From Albifimbria verrucaria (taxonomy: Eukaryota > Ascomycota > Sordariomycetes > Hypocreales > Stachybotryaceae), in the NCBI GenBank assembly GCA_020081605.1, contig JAHREC010000009.1:1984001-2048000 (forward strand): DNA of 64,000 nt, given 5' to 3'. Made by a program: the position numbers and the translations under genes. Under the pieces are notes generated by a model. The model saw nothing but the letters and a program-made list of their open reading frames with translations, was not told where the DNA came from and searched no databases. The number at the start of each line of letters is the position of its first letter. Position 1 is the stretch's first letter. Positions 10,986-23,772 of the stretch are shown one piece after another.

Positions 10986-13716
10986 CTAGCGCCCCTGTCT
11001 CGTGAGCCGACTCGGATTTGGGAAACCCGCAGCGTTCACTGCCAGGATGTTGGCATTGCCGTTACCGACGTTTCCATTCAGCTGGGGGTTGCTGCCGTTT
11101 GAGTAGGCCTCAGGCTGGTTTTGAATCAGGGGCTCGTTACGAGCATATGTTTCTGTTGCAGCGGCGCCCTGTCCGAGCTCAGAGCTGCGATTCTTGTTGG
11201 AGTTATCGAGCTGATTGGATGGAGGTTCCTGGTATGGCTGCGCTGCTGCTACTACTGGGACGATGTACGTGTCATCTTGGTGGTAATGCTGCTGCTGCTG
11301 CTGCTGCACTGGGTGCGATTCGTGCACTGGTTCGCTGGTGTACGGGTTCACGCCATCATTCTGTGCTTCGTGGTTGGCGATGGCTGCCTGGGAAGGCATG
11401 TTATCAATGGGAGTTCCATCTGTACCGCCGTAACCTAAGGTATAGTTTTGATCGCCATCGGCCAGGTCCTGGTTGTAGGGTCCTGCTGCGGCCATGGGAA
11501 GCGCGCCCGTGGCAGCATACACTTGGTTGTCCGGATGCTGTTCCTGGAGACCGGAGCTTACACTAGAAGGCGAATGGGGGCCTGTAAGCCACGCTGTGCA
11601 TTGACTTGGATATCAGATGGAAACCGCCCACCTGGTTGTTGCGACCGCCGAGACATAGCGTCGGGCCTGGGGCCGGGGTTGACGTCGATCTGGGAACCTG
11701 CCGAGAAGGGTTGCTCATCATCCTCGTCCTCGTCAAGGCCATCACTGCTAGCGGACCGTCGTGAGGATTGGCTGAGACTTCGCGAATGGCTACGCACGAA
11801 CTGGCTGCGCTCCTCAGGGATTTCTCGGTAAGTGCCTTGATGTCTTCGTACCAAGCCATCATGGTGTCGTGGCTCTCGGCCCGGAAGACCCAGGTGTGGC
11901 CTCGGTGCATAGATCCGGTCTGTCGCCCTTAAGGATAAACTTGTTCGAGGATCCTCCTTCGCTCGAGTGGGATCCTAGCTTTTGATCTGGCAGGTAGAGA
12001 GACATGACAGGCGCTTGCGCCTTGTCCGCAGTCTTGAATTCGTGGAGATGAGTAGTAGAAAGTACGTACCTGTATCCACGTTAGCATCGATGTTCAAGCG
12101 AGGACAGCTACAAGGATATGTAGGATGCGTAGACTTACCAGCCTGCCGTGTAACTCTTGAGGTACTTGCTCTTGCGCTCCAGGAGTCCGGCTCGAATTTC
12201 CTGCGCAGAAAGGTGGTCCTGGCCTGGATAATGGATTTGCTCTGGGGATCGCAGAGGGATGCTCGGGTCAACGAATTGATCATCGTGGGTTACGAAATGA
12301 ATCCATTCCTGGTCCTTGGGCATGGAGACGGGCCCGTCACGGAGCTCCTCAATGACGCCGTAAGCGTTATCCGCCTCACGCTTCAAAATACCGGCGTAGG
12401 CATTGTAGGCCTTCTGGATCTCACCGACGACAATGGATTCGAGCTCTCGGCCAGAGCTCTCGAGGTTGAGATATGCCTACACATGTTAGAGGAAACAACG
12501 AGCTTGCCATTGAAAAACGCAAGCATTGCAATGACGCACCTGGTGGAGGTAGTTTTCCTCATCTATTTGTCGCTCGACTTGGCGGTCCACAGCTAGTCGC
12601 AAGAGATAGGGATCCTGCTTGCCAGTCGTGGAGGAGGCATCCAGCTCTGTCTTCCCTAGAACTTCAGAAAGTGCACGAACAGCCTTGGCCGTGTTTTCCA
12701 TCTCCTTCTCCACTGTATTTTTGAAGTCACCAGAGAGGTGCTTGATCTCCTTGATCTTCTGTTGAAGGTCGCTCCTCAGACCAGTCAGGGCGAGGATAAC
12801 ATCTTCCTCGATTTCTCTGGCCTTGCTGGCCTCGATGACGGCATTCTTGTTGTAGCTCCTGAGGAACTGAAGAGCATCATCGATACCACCAGATTTGAGA
12901 AAGCCGGGAGGGGTTGACAGGTTGTTGGAAACGTTGGCAAGCTTAATGAGCGACTTGGACCTCGTCTCGTAGTGCGTTTGGATCTCTCGGAAGTATGCAA
13001 TGAGGTCTTTCAGAACCTTTCTCCATGCTAGAAAACACGTTGGGTTAGTATATTGCGTCTAATGCAAGGGAGGACCAAGGGTGCGCCGATGGGTAGCAGG
13101 TCTGCATACTTTGAAACCTCTCAGCCAGGGCCTCGGTGGGATTACCAGAGGTCGGGATGGGACAGTAGAAAACACTTTGTGCCTCATTGGGATCAGAGGC
13201 AGAGTTGAGGGCAAGGCTCCTAACGCTGCCGGCCTTGGCGCTGCGGCGACTGGCGGAGCGGCCTAGGCTGAGGGAGCGACGAGACGAGCTCCTCTTCTTC
13301 AAGGTGTTGCCTCTGGAGGGCAGAGCGATCTGCTGCTGGTCATCGCCAGGGTTGAAGCTGCGCACAGAGGCGGAGCGCTGCATCTTGCCGTGGTGGCCGT
13401 CGATAATAGAGCTGCCTCGCTGACTAGCGTCCCATTCCTCAGTGAAGCGACCGGCAAAGGAGGGTTGTAAATGATTGTGAGACTGAGGCTGGGGAGCGAC
13501 AATGGAAGGGGCGTCGCCCTGTGCGTGGTGATGGTAGTTGTTGGAGTCGTAGTGGTTGTGGTTTTGCGCAGTAGGTTGGCGGTGGTGTTGGTGTTGTTGT
13601 GGTGGTGGTGGTGGTTGCTGTTGCAGGTGGGAGCTGCCAGCAGGGTACGATGACGAGTGCGACTGTGACTGCGACTGCGACTGGAAGCCGGGCTGTGGTT
13701 GGACTGGCATTTCCAT
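10986..13716 (-). CDS. SLM1: Slm1-type F-BAR/PH-domain protein (TORC2 and PI(4,5)P2 effector)
   Basis: This is the fungal Slm1/Slm2 orthologue, which binds PI(4,5)P2 at plasma-membrane eisosome-like sites and activates TORC2 signalling. Exons are 13716-13110, 13027-12540, 12476-12139 and 12069-10986. The N-terminus is low complexity (Gln, Ser and His rich) up to residue ~200. An F-BAR-like helical region follows, starting TWRKVLKDLIAYFREIQTHYE and continuing through LLRLAVDRQVERQIDEENYLH. The PH domain spans the third and fourth exons (KSKYLKSYTAGWYVLS, LYLPDQKLGS, FILKG, HTWVFRAESHDTMMAWYEDIK). A disordered polyglutamine-containing tail ends RLTRQGR. Three one-base losses (11924-11928, GGG 11817-11819, GGGGG 11576-11580) break exon 4. 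Restored, the gene has exactly 840 codons. Confidence 0.9.
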
Positions 13717-16265
13717 GGCGGAGGTGGCGCTCTTCTAGTGACTGAACGAGGCACGTAGCAGTAGGGCTTTGCATGCAACGGAGAGATAGAGCTGTTTCAC
13801 TCCCCTCCTCGTCTCCCTTTGGGGGTGCGTCGAGAATGCGCCAGCGACAAGAGCGGGAGAATGGTGAGGTATGGGGAAGGGGCGCCAATTGCTGGTGTTG
13901 ACGCAATCATTAGCTGTGCTCGCTGGACGGATGGATGATGATGAGAGTCTAAAGCATCGACGGTCTGGGGCTAGCCAAGAGAGGGCCCCAAGATGATAGG
14001 TCCAGCTGGAGCGTGAGGCAACGTAGTGTTTAGATGGTTCGACTCAGCTTACCGTTGTGATGTGCTGGAAAGATGTTTGCTTTAATGGGAAGGATGGGTG
14101 GGTGGATAGATAGATGCAAAAGGTGGGATTTTCAGATCCGGATGATCGGTGGAACTCCTTGTCTGTATGTATAACAGCACAAACAAAGAGGCAGATGCTG
14201 AGCCCCTGAAGGAAGAAAAGCAGTTGGCAGCTGACAAGCTGGGAGGAAGCCGACGACGATGACGAAGATGGGGTTCGACTTGAGTGCGCAAGTGGGGTGT
14301 GAGAGCAGAGAACTGAGAGCAGAGAACCACAATCAATTGACAAGGGACTACTCATCATTAGGTCCAAAGTTACAGGGCGTGTGGGTGCTTTTCGCTTGGC
14401 GTTGGAGCTGAGGAGTACTATGGGGTCAGGTAGCTCCCTCCGTCCTGCCTGTAGCCGGGCAATTTCCACCTCTAATCAACCCCCAAGCCCCCTTTACCAC
14501 TGTATTTTTGCGCGTTACAGGGAAGCGCCGCCTTTACCAAGCCTAACCTCGTACTGTGTTCACTGGAATAAGACTTTTATCACGATGGCTTCTTTTCACT
14601 TCCTCGCTCCAAATTCTGTTTCCCTCCATCCCCATGACCTGAATCACCGCTCGACAGCCGCCCGGGCAGCTATCACTGCTACACTGCCACGTCGTACAGT
14701 CGCACATTGCAATTTCCCCCTGTCAATCTCTCGCTAACCAGTGCCTCTCCAAATGAACTGCTAACCACATCCAGCCAACTGACCTCGCTGCTAGCCCAAC
14801 GACTCATTACATAGTACATCAAATGCTTTCTCGTCCGTCGGCTTATTCCACCTAGCGTTGGTGGCCCGTGAAGCTCTGCCGTAACGAGATGCTCCTCCAC
14901 CGCTAGAGCCGCCCCAGCGGCGTCTGCGCTTTGTCTCTTGTGTCTTGGGCCGCCTTGCCCCGAGGCATGACGTCACGCCCTCACCAACCCGGTGCTCAGA
15001 TCGACAGCGAATTGGGCGATATCACAGACCTGCTTCAGCCAGTTTCTGCGCGCCAAGCCTCCCAGCTTCACCCTTTTGGAGAGGGCTCGAAATTTCGAAC
15101 TACGATCGTCGTCTCTTTGGGGTGCGGCTGCTCTCCACCAACCTCGTTTGAGCATAGGTCGTCGACGGCGATCATCATTCCATATCGTGAACCCCGATGT
15201 CCCAGCTTTTTTGCTACTCCATTGCCCATGTTTCATTCATTTCCCACTGCCGTCGTGACCCCGCAGTCTCACTGCCCATTTGGAGAGGATAACATCAAAC
15301 CGCGTATACCGACCATCATCTCACTGCCTTGCTATATGCAGCTACAGTTACGCATGTCGCGGCACGTAGCTTGCCTGCCGTCACTTCCGCTAAGAAACAA
15401 GGCCATGTATTGCAGATACAGGATCTGAGCATGAGGGGACCCTGACCCAACCCAATCGAGCATGACAGATCATGTGCGACTCTGCATCAGCCCAATCCAC
15501 CAGTGTCCTTGCCCGAACCGGCTCTTTGCAAACGCGGCCAGCTCAAATGCAGCAGTTCGCTATGCCCGGATTATTCAACCGCACTACTGCCGGTCTAGCA
15601 CGCCACCAGTAGCTGAAGCCCGTCCGGGACTCGGCATCGTGCTGGACCCACCCGGACACGCCGGCCGATGATCTTCGGGGCGACAGTCTGCCGAGAAGAG
15701 CCGGTTGAAAGTCCATCGAGGTTCGAAGAAACCGTAGACCATAGCAATTCTGACCTAGCCGCGCGTAGAGAAATCTCTGGAACAGCTATTCTAACATTGA
15801 AGCAAAAAAGGGTATGTGCTATAGTGGCTCCCTTGCACTATTCCAGACACGACGACATCATGACACCTCCTTATGGAATCGACTCCAATTGATATGCCCA
15901 ACACAACACTATTTTCCATACTAATCTTAATCTTCCAGCGTAGCTGTACAGTCTCCCATGGCTGGTTTCCTCCAGACCTCCCAAAACAGTCGCACCTATC
16001 CAGTCACCCTCCATCGTCTGTCTATCACAGCCCGGGCCATTGTAAGATATGCAGTTGATGCAGAGGAACGCGCACCCTTATGCAAGAATCCCAAGAACGC
16101 CAGAAAGTGTCATCCAATAGTATACAACTCCGATGCGCCTTCACCTGTGCTGTCAATGTGCTCTTCTTTCGCCTTGATACCATCCAGGAGAGACGCCTGG
16201 TCGTAATAGTGAAGTTGTCTCTACTTCGAATTATCCTTTTAGTATAACCAAGTGCAATAATATTT
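13717..16265. other. Intergenic 2.5 kb, SLM1 promoter and LDB17 3' flank
   Basis: This stretch lies upstream of SLM1 and downstream of LDB17. Open frames at 14044-14469, 14381-14737, 14931-15428 and 15668-15892 exist, but they overlap on both strands and show no known domain, signal peptide or splice structure. I looked for tRNA-like T-arm motifs and found none that fold with an acceptor stem. No gene is called. Confidence 0.4.
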
Positions 16266-17900
16266 TCAATCGCCCTTGTCATATACCGGTTCAACCGGTG
16301 GCACCTCCGCCGTTCGCATTCTTCCCCAACGTCTAGGAGGTGGTGCTTTAGGAGGTACTTTCTTTACTGAACCATTTCCTAGAGGCGTCTTTGCCTGTAT
16401 CGCAAACGGGGTTCCATGTCTGTGTTTAGGCACTGCAGGTAGTGCCTTCTTCTCCCGTAAGGCTGGCGTACTGTCAATACCCGTAGATTCAGACGCTGCT
16501 CCGGCCTCGGCCGCCGTTCGGCTCGGGGTCTGCACGCCGGGTTTCTCCATCACAGCTGCGACATCGCTGACACTAATGCTGCTCTCGGTCTGTGTGCGGG
16601 AAAGGCTTATGCCGAGCTTCTTGCGCGCGACTTCACCTTCGACTGGGGATGCGTTGCCCTTGTCCGCGTCACTCTGTTCCAGCCACGCAACATGTGCGAC
16701 TCTGCTGACAAGACGTACGGTGGTTTCGTCAGCGGGTGCAAAGTGGGCATTTTGAGAACCTCGGAGAAGCTGGAGAACGCGGAGTATCTCCTCTCGCTTG
16801 TAATGTGGAGGGTGGCTGAGTTGGGTGTGCGCAAGAAGAGGGTACATGACGCGAAGGTATGTGTGCCGCAGGGAGACTTTCTCGTACGGCAAGTCCATGA
16901 GGTTTCTGATGATAACATCCAGGAGAACTCGCAAGTCGTTGGTGTAAAAGTATTCGTATGTTGCCTTGGTCGTAAACAACAGGTACAGCAGCTTCAAGAT
17001 CAGTAGCTGCAGTGAGGTCTCTGTTTCGCGGTTGAGGAGAAGAATAATATTCTCCCCAAAGGTACGGAACGATGGACCATGGAGGCTCAAGCACTTGACA
17101 ATGCGGTTTGTCAGTGGGGCCGGGGTCGATGTATTCGAGGCGTCGGCAGCCGAATCGGTCGACGCAAGCATGTACTGTTCATTTAAGACCAGCTATTCCA
17201 GTGTCAACGTTGTAATGCGCCAGAAATGCAGGCTTCCGTAGCACTTACAAGAACTCGAATTGTTGGGTAGTGGTAAGGATCGTGGACATCGTCAGATACG
17301 TGCTCAATAAGTTGGAAAAGGTAGTGAACAAATTCGTCGTCCACCAGAGCAAGATCATCCACTCGAAGTCGCTCGATTCGGGACATCTCATACATTAGCT
17401 GTAGGAGCAGCCGATGCAATCTCGAGTCTTCCTCGCGGTCGCCTCTGATAAGATCCAGAAGTCTCGGGAAACAAGCCTCAGCAATCATACGGGAGAAGAG
17501 GGTCTCGTCGGCCTGGCCATCGAAGAGCAGCAGGGAGGCGATCGCATGCAGAGGGCCTGAGTCGTCCTCCTGCAGAAGGCTGTAGATGATTTGGGTTCGC
17601 ACATAGTCCTTGTTCGCGCGGAAAACGTCGCTGCCTACCAGCATCTGCGCACATGCCGAGACCTGGTCTTGGGAGTCAGGGTACTGGTCGCGTAGTTTCG
17701 TCGCCACGTCGAGCCACGAGCGCAGGGTGTCATCGATGGACTCATGGCTATCGCATTGGGTTGCCACGCACCGGTCGAGTTCTGGCGAGCAGTTAGCATT
17801 CCCATCCTTGGCGCGCGACCAAGGCGGCGCTGCAAAACGAACCATTCCAAAGACGCTCCTCGTCCTCGGGAGACATCGAGGACCTGTCGTAGTCGGCCAT
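16266..17900 (-). CDS. LDB17: Ldb17/Dip1/SPIN90-family Arp2/3 activator
   Basis: This protein belongs to the SPIN90/Dip1/Ldb17 family, whose leucine-rich armadillo-like domain activates Arp2/3 complex to seed unbranched actin at endocytic patches. Exons are 17900-17843, 17781-17249 and 17192-16266. They total 1518 nt, or 505 residues, with no frame break. The N-terminus is [19 protein letters not shown]. The helical domain includes [46 protein letters not shown] and [34 protein letters not shown], a typical Ldb17 block. After about residue 370 it becomes proline-rich and disordered, ending with [14 protein letters not shown] SH3-binding sequence, as known for Ldb17 partners. The first intron (61 nt) has a GTTCGT donor and a strong GCTAAC branch point. 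The N-terminal call depends on that intron. Confidence 0.88.
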
Positions 17901-18578
17901 GGTTACCAGGATGAGGCCTACCGTGCAGCGACTGCATCGGTCTCATCGGGCCGAGGGGGCAGAGGAAAGGCAGCGCACGGCGTTCCTGCAGTGCGGATTT
18001 GCAGACACGAAGCTTGTAAAAGGACACAAGACACGCCAAGTCGAGAGCGGAGGATGGAGGAAGGATGGTGGGGTTCGTTGGCCGCTACAGACAGACTCCA
18101 GTACCGTGACCTCATCCTTGGCGAAATCCAGCCCAGCCAAGCCAATGTGTCTCGTATCGCGTGCGTCCTATGGCAATTGAATTAGGCAATTTTAACAAAT
18201 CCGTAAACTGGATTGTCTGGCATGCTCAATTCTTTCAGATGCAGCTCAATTGGCCTGCCATCACCTCCGTAAAAGCGAGCTCACTGTTCTTTTAAGCATG
18301 CCATGCTAGCCTAGGACATTGACCGTCCTAGCTAGCTGGACATCTCATCCACTCGGCCCACCTGGCTTCACGAGGCACACACAATTTGAAACCGATTCAT
18401 GTTATCCAAACGCGTCTATCATCTATGCCTTGACCTCCAGCCCAAGGGTATAAGCATCCCCGAAACAATAATCTCATCGCCAGCACGGAGCAATGCTTCC
18501 CTACCCCACCAAACGCCAAACACCGAAATATACCAGAGCCAAAACAGCGAGACCAAGATCCTGCCCAGGAACATCACT
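17901..18578. other. Intergenic, LDB17 promoter and PDAT 3' flank
   Basis: This 680 bp separates two tandem minus-strand genes. Nothing beyond flanking regulatory sequence is seen. Open frames at 17899-18180 lie antisense to the promoter and show no domain. Confidence 0.5.
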
Positions 18579-20480
18579 CTATGACTCATCTTCCTCTCCC
18601 TCGGCAGTTCGTTGTCCTCTTCCTCGTAAATCCTCACCTTGCCAGCATATTCCCTGATGTTGCTGACGACGTAGTCTGTAATGGTTGACCCCTTCCCAGC
18701 TGCCACCCGCAAGATCAGCTCGTTCAGGTTCTCCCTTCCAAGGATATCGACATGATCTGCTGTCTTAGGACCACCTCTTGGGCTAAACCGTTCTGGTTCA
18801 TGGGGCATCTCCACGACGGTTACCTTGGCTCCAGCAGGGTTATACCGTTTCATGTTCCATCCACGATTACACATGTATCCAGTACTCAGCAGGTTTACGG
18901 TACCGTCTCCTTCTCCCATAATGACGCCGTGGTCAACCTCACCAACGATCAACCCGGTGTCGATGGTGATGTTGAGATTTGTCATGGTTGGCTGATCCGG
19001 TGCGCGGTAGTAGTATGCTCGCTCCGTTGGTTTTCCTACACCGTAGAAGCAGTATATCTTCAAGCTCGGCGCGAGGGCAGCCTGGTCTCTAAGGGGTTGA
19101 TCCATTTCGAGGGTATCTTCTCGTTTGCTTCGACCTCGGCGGCAGTATGCGCAACCCCATGAGAATAGCTTCTCTTAATCTGGTCTTGATACCAATCCTC
19201 AGTAGTGTTAAAAAGATATTGCATTGAATCATCCATCGTGAAATTCCGGTCCGGAGTCGTCCAATTGGCTCCCACTCGGAAATTGAGAAATGATCCGAAT
19301 GAGTGCTTCTGTCCAGGTTTGTCATCTGGAGCCCAGCTTAAATCTCCCCAAACAGCATTACCACCGATTGGCAGCATAGACGAAATACCGGGCATGGCTC
19401 GGAAGAGCTCAGACCGCTCTTCTTTGCTCAGGAACTTTTCCAGGCCATAAATTGCGAATGCATTCAACTGTACCGTATCGCGCATCTCACCGGAGAGGAT
19501 GGCCGTCAGGTCCTTGACTGCGCCCAGCATACAGCCGCTAATGTTGATCCAGGAATCAATATGGCGCTCGACCCAATCCTGTCCTCCACGGCCGCCCATA
19601 TCGGACTGAACCCAGTGGAAGAAGTAAAGGCAACCTGGCTGCCCATGCTGTGAGATGTGATGACTACTTTCCGGTTCTCCGTCAGGACGGCGGTTTCGAT
19701 GTACGACTTCAACCGGGTGAAGTACTTGTCTCGGACCTCCAAATTCTGGTACGACAATCGCCAATCGTAGGCCGCAGTGAATGAGTTGGTCGGGTCGTAG
19801 CCAAGAGTAGCCAGGTTCTCGAGGATTTTGTTCCATATCCAGTAGCCAGTGATGAAGAAGTCAGTCGCATCGAAGCCCTGGGCGGCGCGCAGCTTGATCA
19901 GTGGCGGGTCCAGACCGGTCTTCTTGTCCAGCATGATGTGCTTCTTCCATGTCTCCTTGTCAAGGACGAGAGCCCGCATCATGGTCCAGCTGCCCCAGAG
20001 CCGCTTCCTGAAGTAAGCTCTGGATATGTTGGCGGTGCCCCACGACTCGAGCCCGGATGAGATGACGCCGGGGACCATGACCATAGGGTGATGCGCATCG
20101 AGACCTTCGGCACGGGCCTTGAGGCCGACCGAGAACGAATCATAGGCATCCGCGACGTCGCGCTCGCCCTGCGCCAGGTCGCGGATATCCCTCACAAGGC
20201 CGGCGGGCAGAACATCGAAGAGGCTGTCCATGCTGAGCTCGCCGAGCTCGGGAAAATCTATCAGGTCATTGCTCTTGGCAAAGAAGCCAGCGGCGAAGAG
20301 GCCGCAGAGACTGCCGAGCAGGAAAATCAGCGTGGTGCGACGCTTCCGGGTCTTGGGGACCTTCTCGACGACGTGGACATGAGGCGTCGGCTGGTCCGCG
20401 GGGCTATCCTCCCTCGACGAGTCATCAATGTCCAGAGCCTGAGTCTCGGGGACAAGACGCCGTCGTAGAGTGGTTGCCAT
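18579..20480 (-). CDS. LRO1: Phospholipid:diacylglycerol acyltransferase (PDAT, Lro1)
   Basis: PDAT transfers an acyl chain from phospholipid to diacylglycerol to make triacylglycerol, in the ER lumen. The intronless gene starts MATTLRRR. One N-terminal transmembrane helix follows (TTLIFLLGSLCGLFAAGFFA). LCAT-family landmarks are MVMVPGVISSGLESW, FRKRLWGSW, TAAYDWRLSYQNLE, the serine nucleophile in VVITSHSMGSQVAF, and the late Asp/His region (EGDGTVNLLSTGYMC...HVDILGRENLNELIL). Three one-base losses break it: AAA 19626-19628, GGGG 19093-19096, and near 18610. The last one matters: as written, the frame runs 50 codons further, to 18419, through hydrophobic sequence foreign to the family. Shifted back, it ends with an acidic tail and TAG at 18581-18579. 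The restored length is exactly 635 codons. Confidence 0.93.
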
Positions 20481-21340
20481 GGTAAAGTTTAGGCGAGGCA
20501 ATCGAAGAAGGAGTTGGGAGTGCCCTCGTGGGTGGGGAGATCGTAAGGAGTGTGGGAGGGACTCTTCGCTTCGCGCTCGGTGGTTTGGGTCGTCTAGGTG
20601 TGTAGGTGGTGCGTAGTGCGTCGGACGATGCGGAAACGGGCACGTACGTCACTGAGCTCGAAATGCTCGAAACACCATGAGATGGCTAGGTAAGTAAGGA
20701 GCCAGCTAGAACTAGGCTCTCTGATACGCCACGTGGGCCGTGAGTTCGACTAACACAAGGCACAAAAATGATACACGGAGGAGGGAAAAAAAAGGGACGT
20801 TGTGACGGGGCTGAGACGAGAGCGAGTTGAGGAAACAGGCGAGCATGTGAAGGTGCACGGTCCATTGGTCAGTAGGGAATCAAAATGCCCAATTCAGTCC
20901 ACCCTCAGATCTTTGGTTGACGTCAAAGACGGGCTGATAACGGCCTGCCCCGCTGAAGACAAAGTAAATCCCCGAAAACGCTGTAGCCACGCCAATTCAG
21001 CATGGGCTTTCCACCGCCCATGCCCACAGGTCTCAGAGGTACCTCTTCTGTATGATACTGTACAATCCCATGGCACAGTGCTCGACCTAGGTATGTACTG
21101 TACTCTGCATAAGGTGATCTATTTTTCTTAAACTTGCATGCTCGGTAGACTTCAGTATAACTACAGGTTATTGTTACAAGTTCTGGTCCTCCTTTCCTTT
21201 CCCTACATCTCATCCCATACTTCACGCTATAACGTTACCTCTTCATCCCCTTTGCTCTACAGCACGAAGCTGCCCACCCTTTCCAATTACATATCTTTCC
21301 ATCTCCGGTCCTTTCACTTTGCCTGGCCTCGGCCTTCCCA
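20481..21340. other. Intergenic, PDAT promoter
   Basis: This is the upstream region of PDAT and the 3' flank of the next minus-strand gene. No gene or RNA is recognised. Confidence 0.5.
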
Positions 21341-23650
21341 TCACTCTCCCCAGAAGCTTTCGTTCTTCGTCGTCTGGCTCTGCCCCGGCGCCAGTCCCAT
21401 CTCCGAGGGCTCTAATTTCGCAGCAAGACGAGTCGCAATGAATGTGTCTCGTCTCAAGTTTGCTTGCTGAAGAATATGAACGCAAGCTGCGCTCTCTGAG
21501 ATCTGGGCCACGGTGTGCCATGCACTTTCTAAAAAACTAAATTGCGTATCGAGAAAGGAGTGAAGTAGGAAGATGAACAATAGCATATGGGCCGTAATGA
21601 TAGCCACGACAGCCCAATAGCCATCAAACGCGCGAGGGTGCAAGACTTCCTCCAGGTAGGTCAAGGAGACATTCTCCGCCATGGCGAAGCGCTCCATAGC
21701 ATTGTAGTATGCGTATCGCTGTCTTGTTGTCTTCACCGCTTGGACGGCTAAAGCAGGCGAGTTGGTTTCCTGTATTGTCTCTCGAAAGATCGCACCCATT
21801 CTCGAATTTGGTACCAGCAAATTCGCGTCTTTGGTGGGCGGACAGTCAGGACACAAGGAAAAGTGCGCTGCATACACGACTCCGCCACTCCAATGGCAAT
21901 TCTCTCGGTATGGCCTAGCGAGCCTTCTGAGCTCAAGCACCTCAGGTGACGGATTCTTCACCTCCTCTTCGCTCAGCCGTTCGAAAGCCTCGGTAAGATT
22001 TCGCATTTTCAAGATTGCCTCTTTCCTCTCGTCGACAGATATTGCCAAGTTGTCTCCCTCGGCCTTGTTGGCCCTGAGCACTGCCCCGAGCTGCTGTCTG
22101 ACTGCAGTAACATTGTAGTCGCCTGTAGTTGCATTCATTGAGTATTGGGGCTCGACTGTTTTCTTGTTTCGTGAGGCAGTAATGTTCAAATGGACGGGTT
22201 GTAACAGGCTATACCGATCAGCATTGCAAGTTGTGAACAGGTCTGAGTCCGAAAACCATGGAGATTGCCATGCGAGCACTTGACTTACTCAAACGTATCA
22301 TAGCAATATGACATTTGCAACTGGAGATCCAGTCCAAGTGCCGATGAAGGGTGCGATACCATTGATCGAGCCATGGCCCAGACCCTGTTGAATTTAGATT
22401 GAGCCACGTATCAGAATAAAATGGTCCGCTAGGCTCAAGGTATTGATAGAGCTCCGCCACAGCTTTGAATTGGCCGGACACGCGTCCAGAGTTCCAAACC
22501 AAGTAACCGTACAATGACTGAGGTGCTTCCTGGCTGAAGAGCTCGCCGGTGTAGTTTCTATCGAGATCAGCTCCTTCACTCGGACACCATTGCCAGGTCT
22601 TTTCAAAGGGGCCCGGGAAAATTCTGAATACCCTATCAGGGTCACGAAGGAATTCCGATTCAGGTATTGCACAGGTGAAGCGACCTTCCAGGACCTGGAC
22701 GTCAGCGTGATGTTTCATTAACCCCTCGGCACTCGTGGCAGCTTGATTGTGCCACAGATTCTTATTGCTGTATCGGTCTCAGATGTAGTGCAGAAGTGGA
22801 CATCCGAGATAATAGGTCGAATGCACGCTACTCGTGCGTCTATGATTCCAGTCATACCACTGTATCCGCGAAGCCTTTCACGATCATCTTGTGATTGAAG
22901 AGGAATGAAGGCTCGAATAGTTGGCCCAGTATCATCTTCGTCCTCGGGAACTTCTATATTCTCTGAGTGCTCAGCGAAAGTCTCCGAGGACATAGGCTTG
23001 TCCTTCCATAAGGAATTCCAAGTTTGGAACGTAAAACAAGTGCTGTTGAGTCCATAAGGCAGTGGGTTGTTTCACGGGAATGCCTCCACAGCGCCCAGCC
23101 GAAGATCTATCACAAGCAGCGTTGATGTGAACTGAGAAGCCACTGTCGTCAATACAAGAATGCCTGCACTGAGTCTGAGGGTCTTGTCGAGCGTCGATCC
23201 GAATACCCAATACAGCACTGTAGTAGAGGAGTTGTTGCTATATCTTGATATCGAAAAGTCAGCAACAGCCTCAAGTGGAACACCCCGACTTTCTAACGCA
23301 ATACTTGCAATCATAGAGCACGAGATTCCAGCAAGGATGCCGGTAGTCGTGCGAATAAAAATAGAGGCGAGTGTAATGGCCTGTGTGACATAAGAATTCA
23401 AGATAAGTGGTCTCCATAAGTTATTGTAACCAAGTTTGGGCTGCCACCAGAGCCATGTGATGAACCCTACGGCCGCCCCGAGGATAAGGGTTGAACCGCA
23501 ACAATGCGCCGTAAAAGAATTTAAGCTGATCCTCGAGCTTTTCGAAAAGACACCTTGAGTACGCAGAAAAGGGAAAGAGCCATCAAGGTTCCAAGGGTTG
23601 ACAAAAGTTTATCTCTGTGTCCAATTTCCAACCCCTCCTCCTCTTTCTTT
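21341..23650 (-). CDS. Uncharacterised fungal multi-span membrane protein with a large extracytoplasmic domain
   Basis: I do not know a function for this protein. The N-terminal part has FVNPWN and a run of hydrophobic spans (CGSTLILGAAVGFITWLWW, QAITLASIFIRTTTGILAGI, LRLSAGILVLTTVASQFTSTLLV). A long loop of about 400 residues follows, with several N-x-S/T sites and cysteines (YRENCHWSGG, SLCPDCPP). One more span lies near the end (FDGYWAVVAIITAHMLLFIFLLHSF), followed by a cytoplasmic tail ending ESFWGE at 21341. The pattern is common in an uncharacterised sordariomycete membrane family. An intron of about 70 nt lies near 22225-22300 (GTAAGT...GTATAG). Frame breaks are likely near 22330, 22725, 23055, 23085 and 23605; one of these looks like a gain. 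The start is not resolved and may lie between 23600 and 23700. Real decay cannot be excluded here. Confidence 0.6.
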
Positions 23651-23674
23651 TCTTTTCTTTTCTTTTTTCTCTTT
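23644..23674. repeat. (CTTTT)n low-complexity tract
   Basis: CTTTT units repeat four to five times and end in a T run, in a strongly pyrimidine-rich stretch. It lies at or just upstream of the uncertain 5' end of the membrane-protein gene. Confidence 0.85.
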
Positions 23675-23772
23675 CATCCATCCATCCTCATCAATCATTA
23701 TCAGTCCAAGCAATCTGACCACACTATCATCTGCTGAATCAATAACCTTCTCGCATTCCTTCTTAAGTATTT

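Noticed and set aside
13717..16265. tRNA or other RNA gene in the long spacer
   Set aside because: GTTCGA-like strings at 14273 and 15721 lack a matching acceptor stem and anticodon arm.
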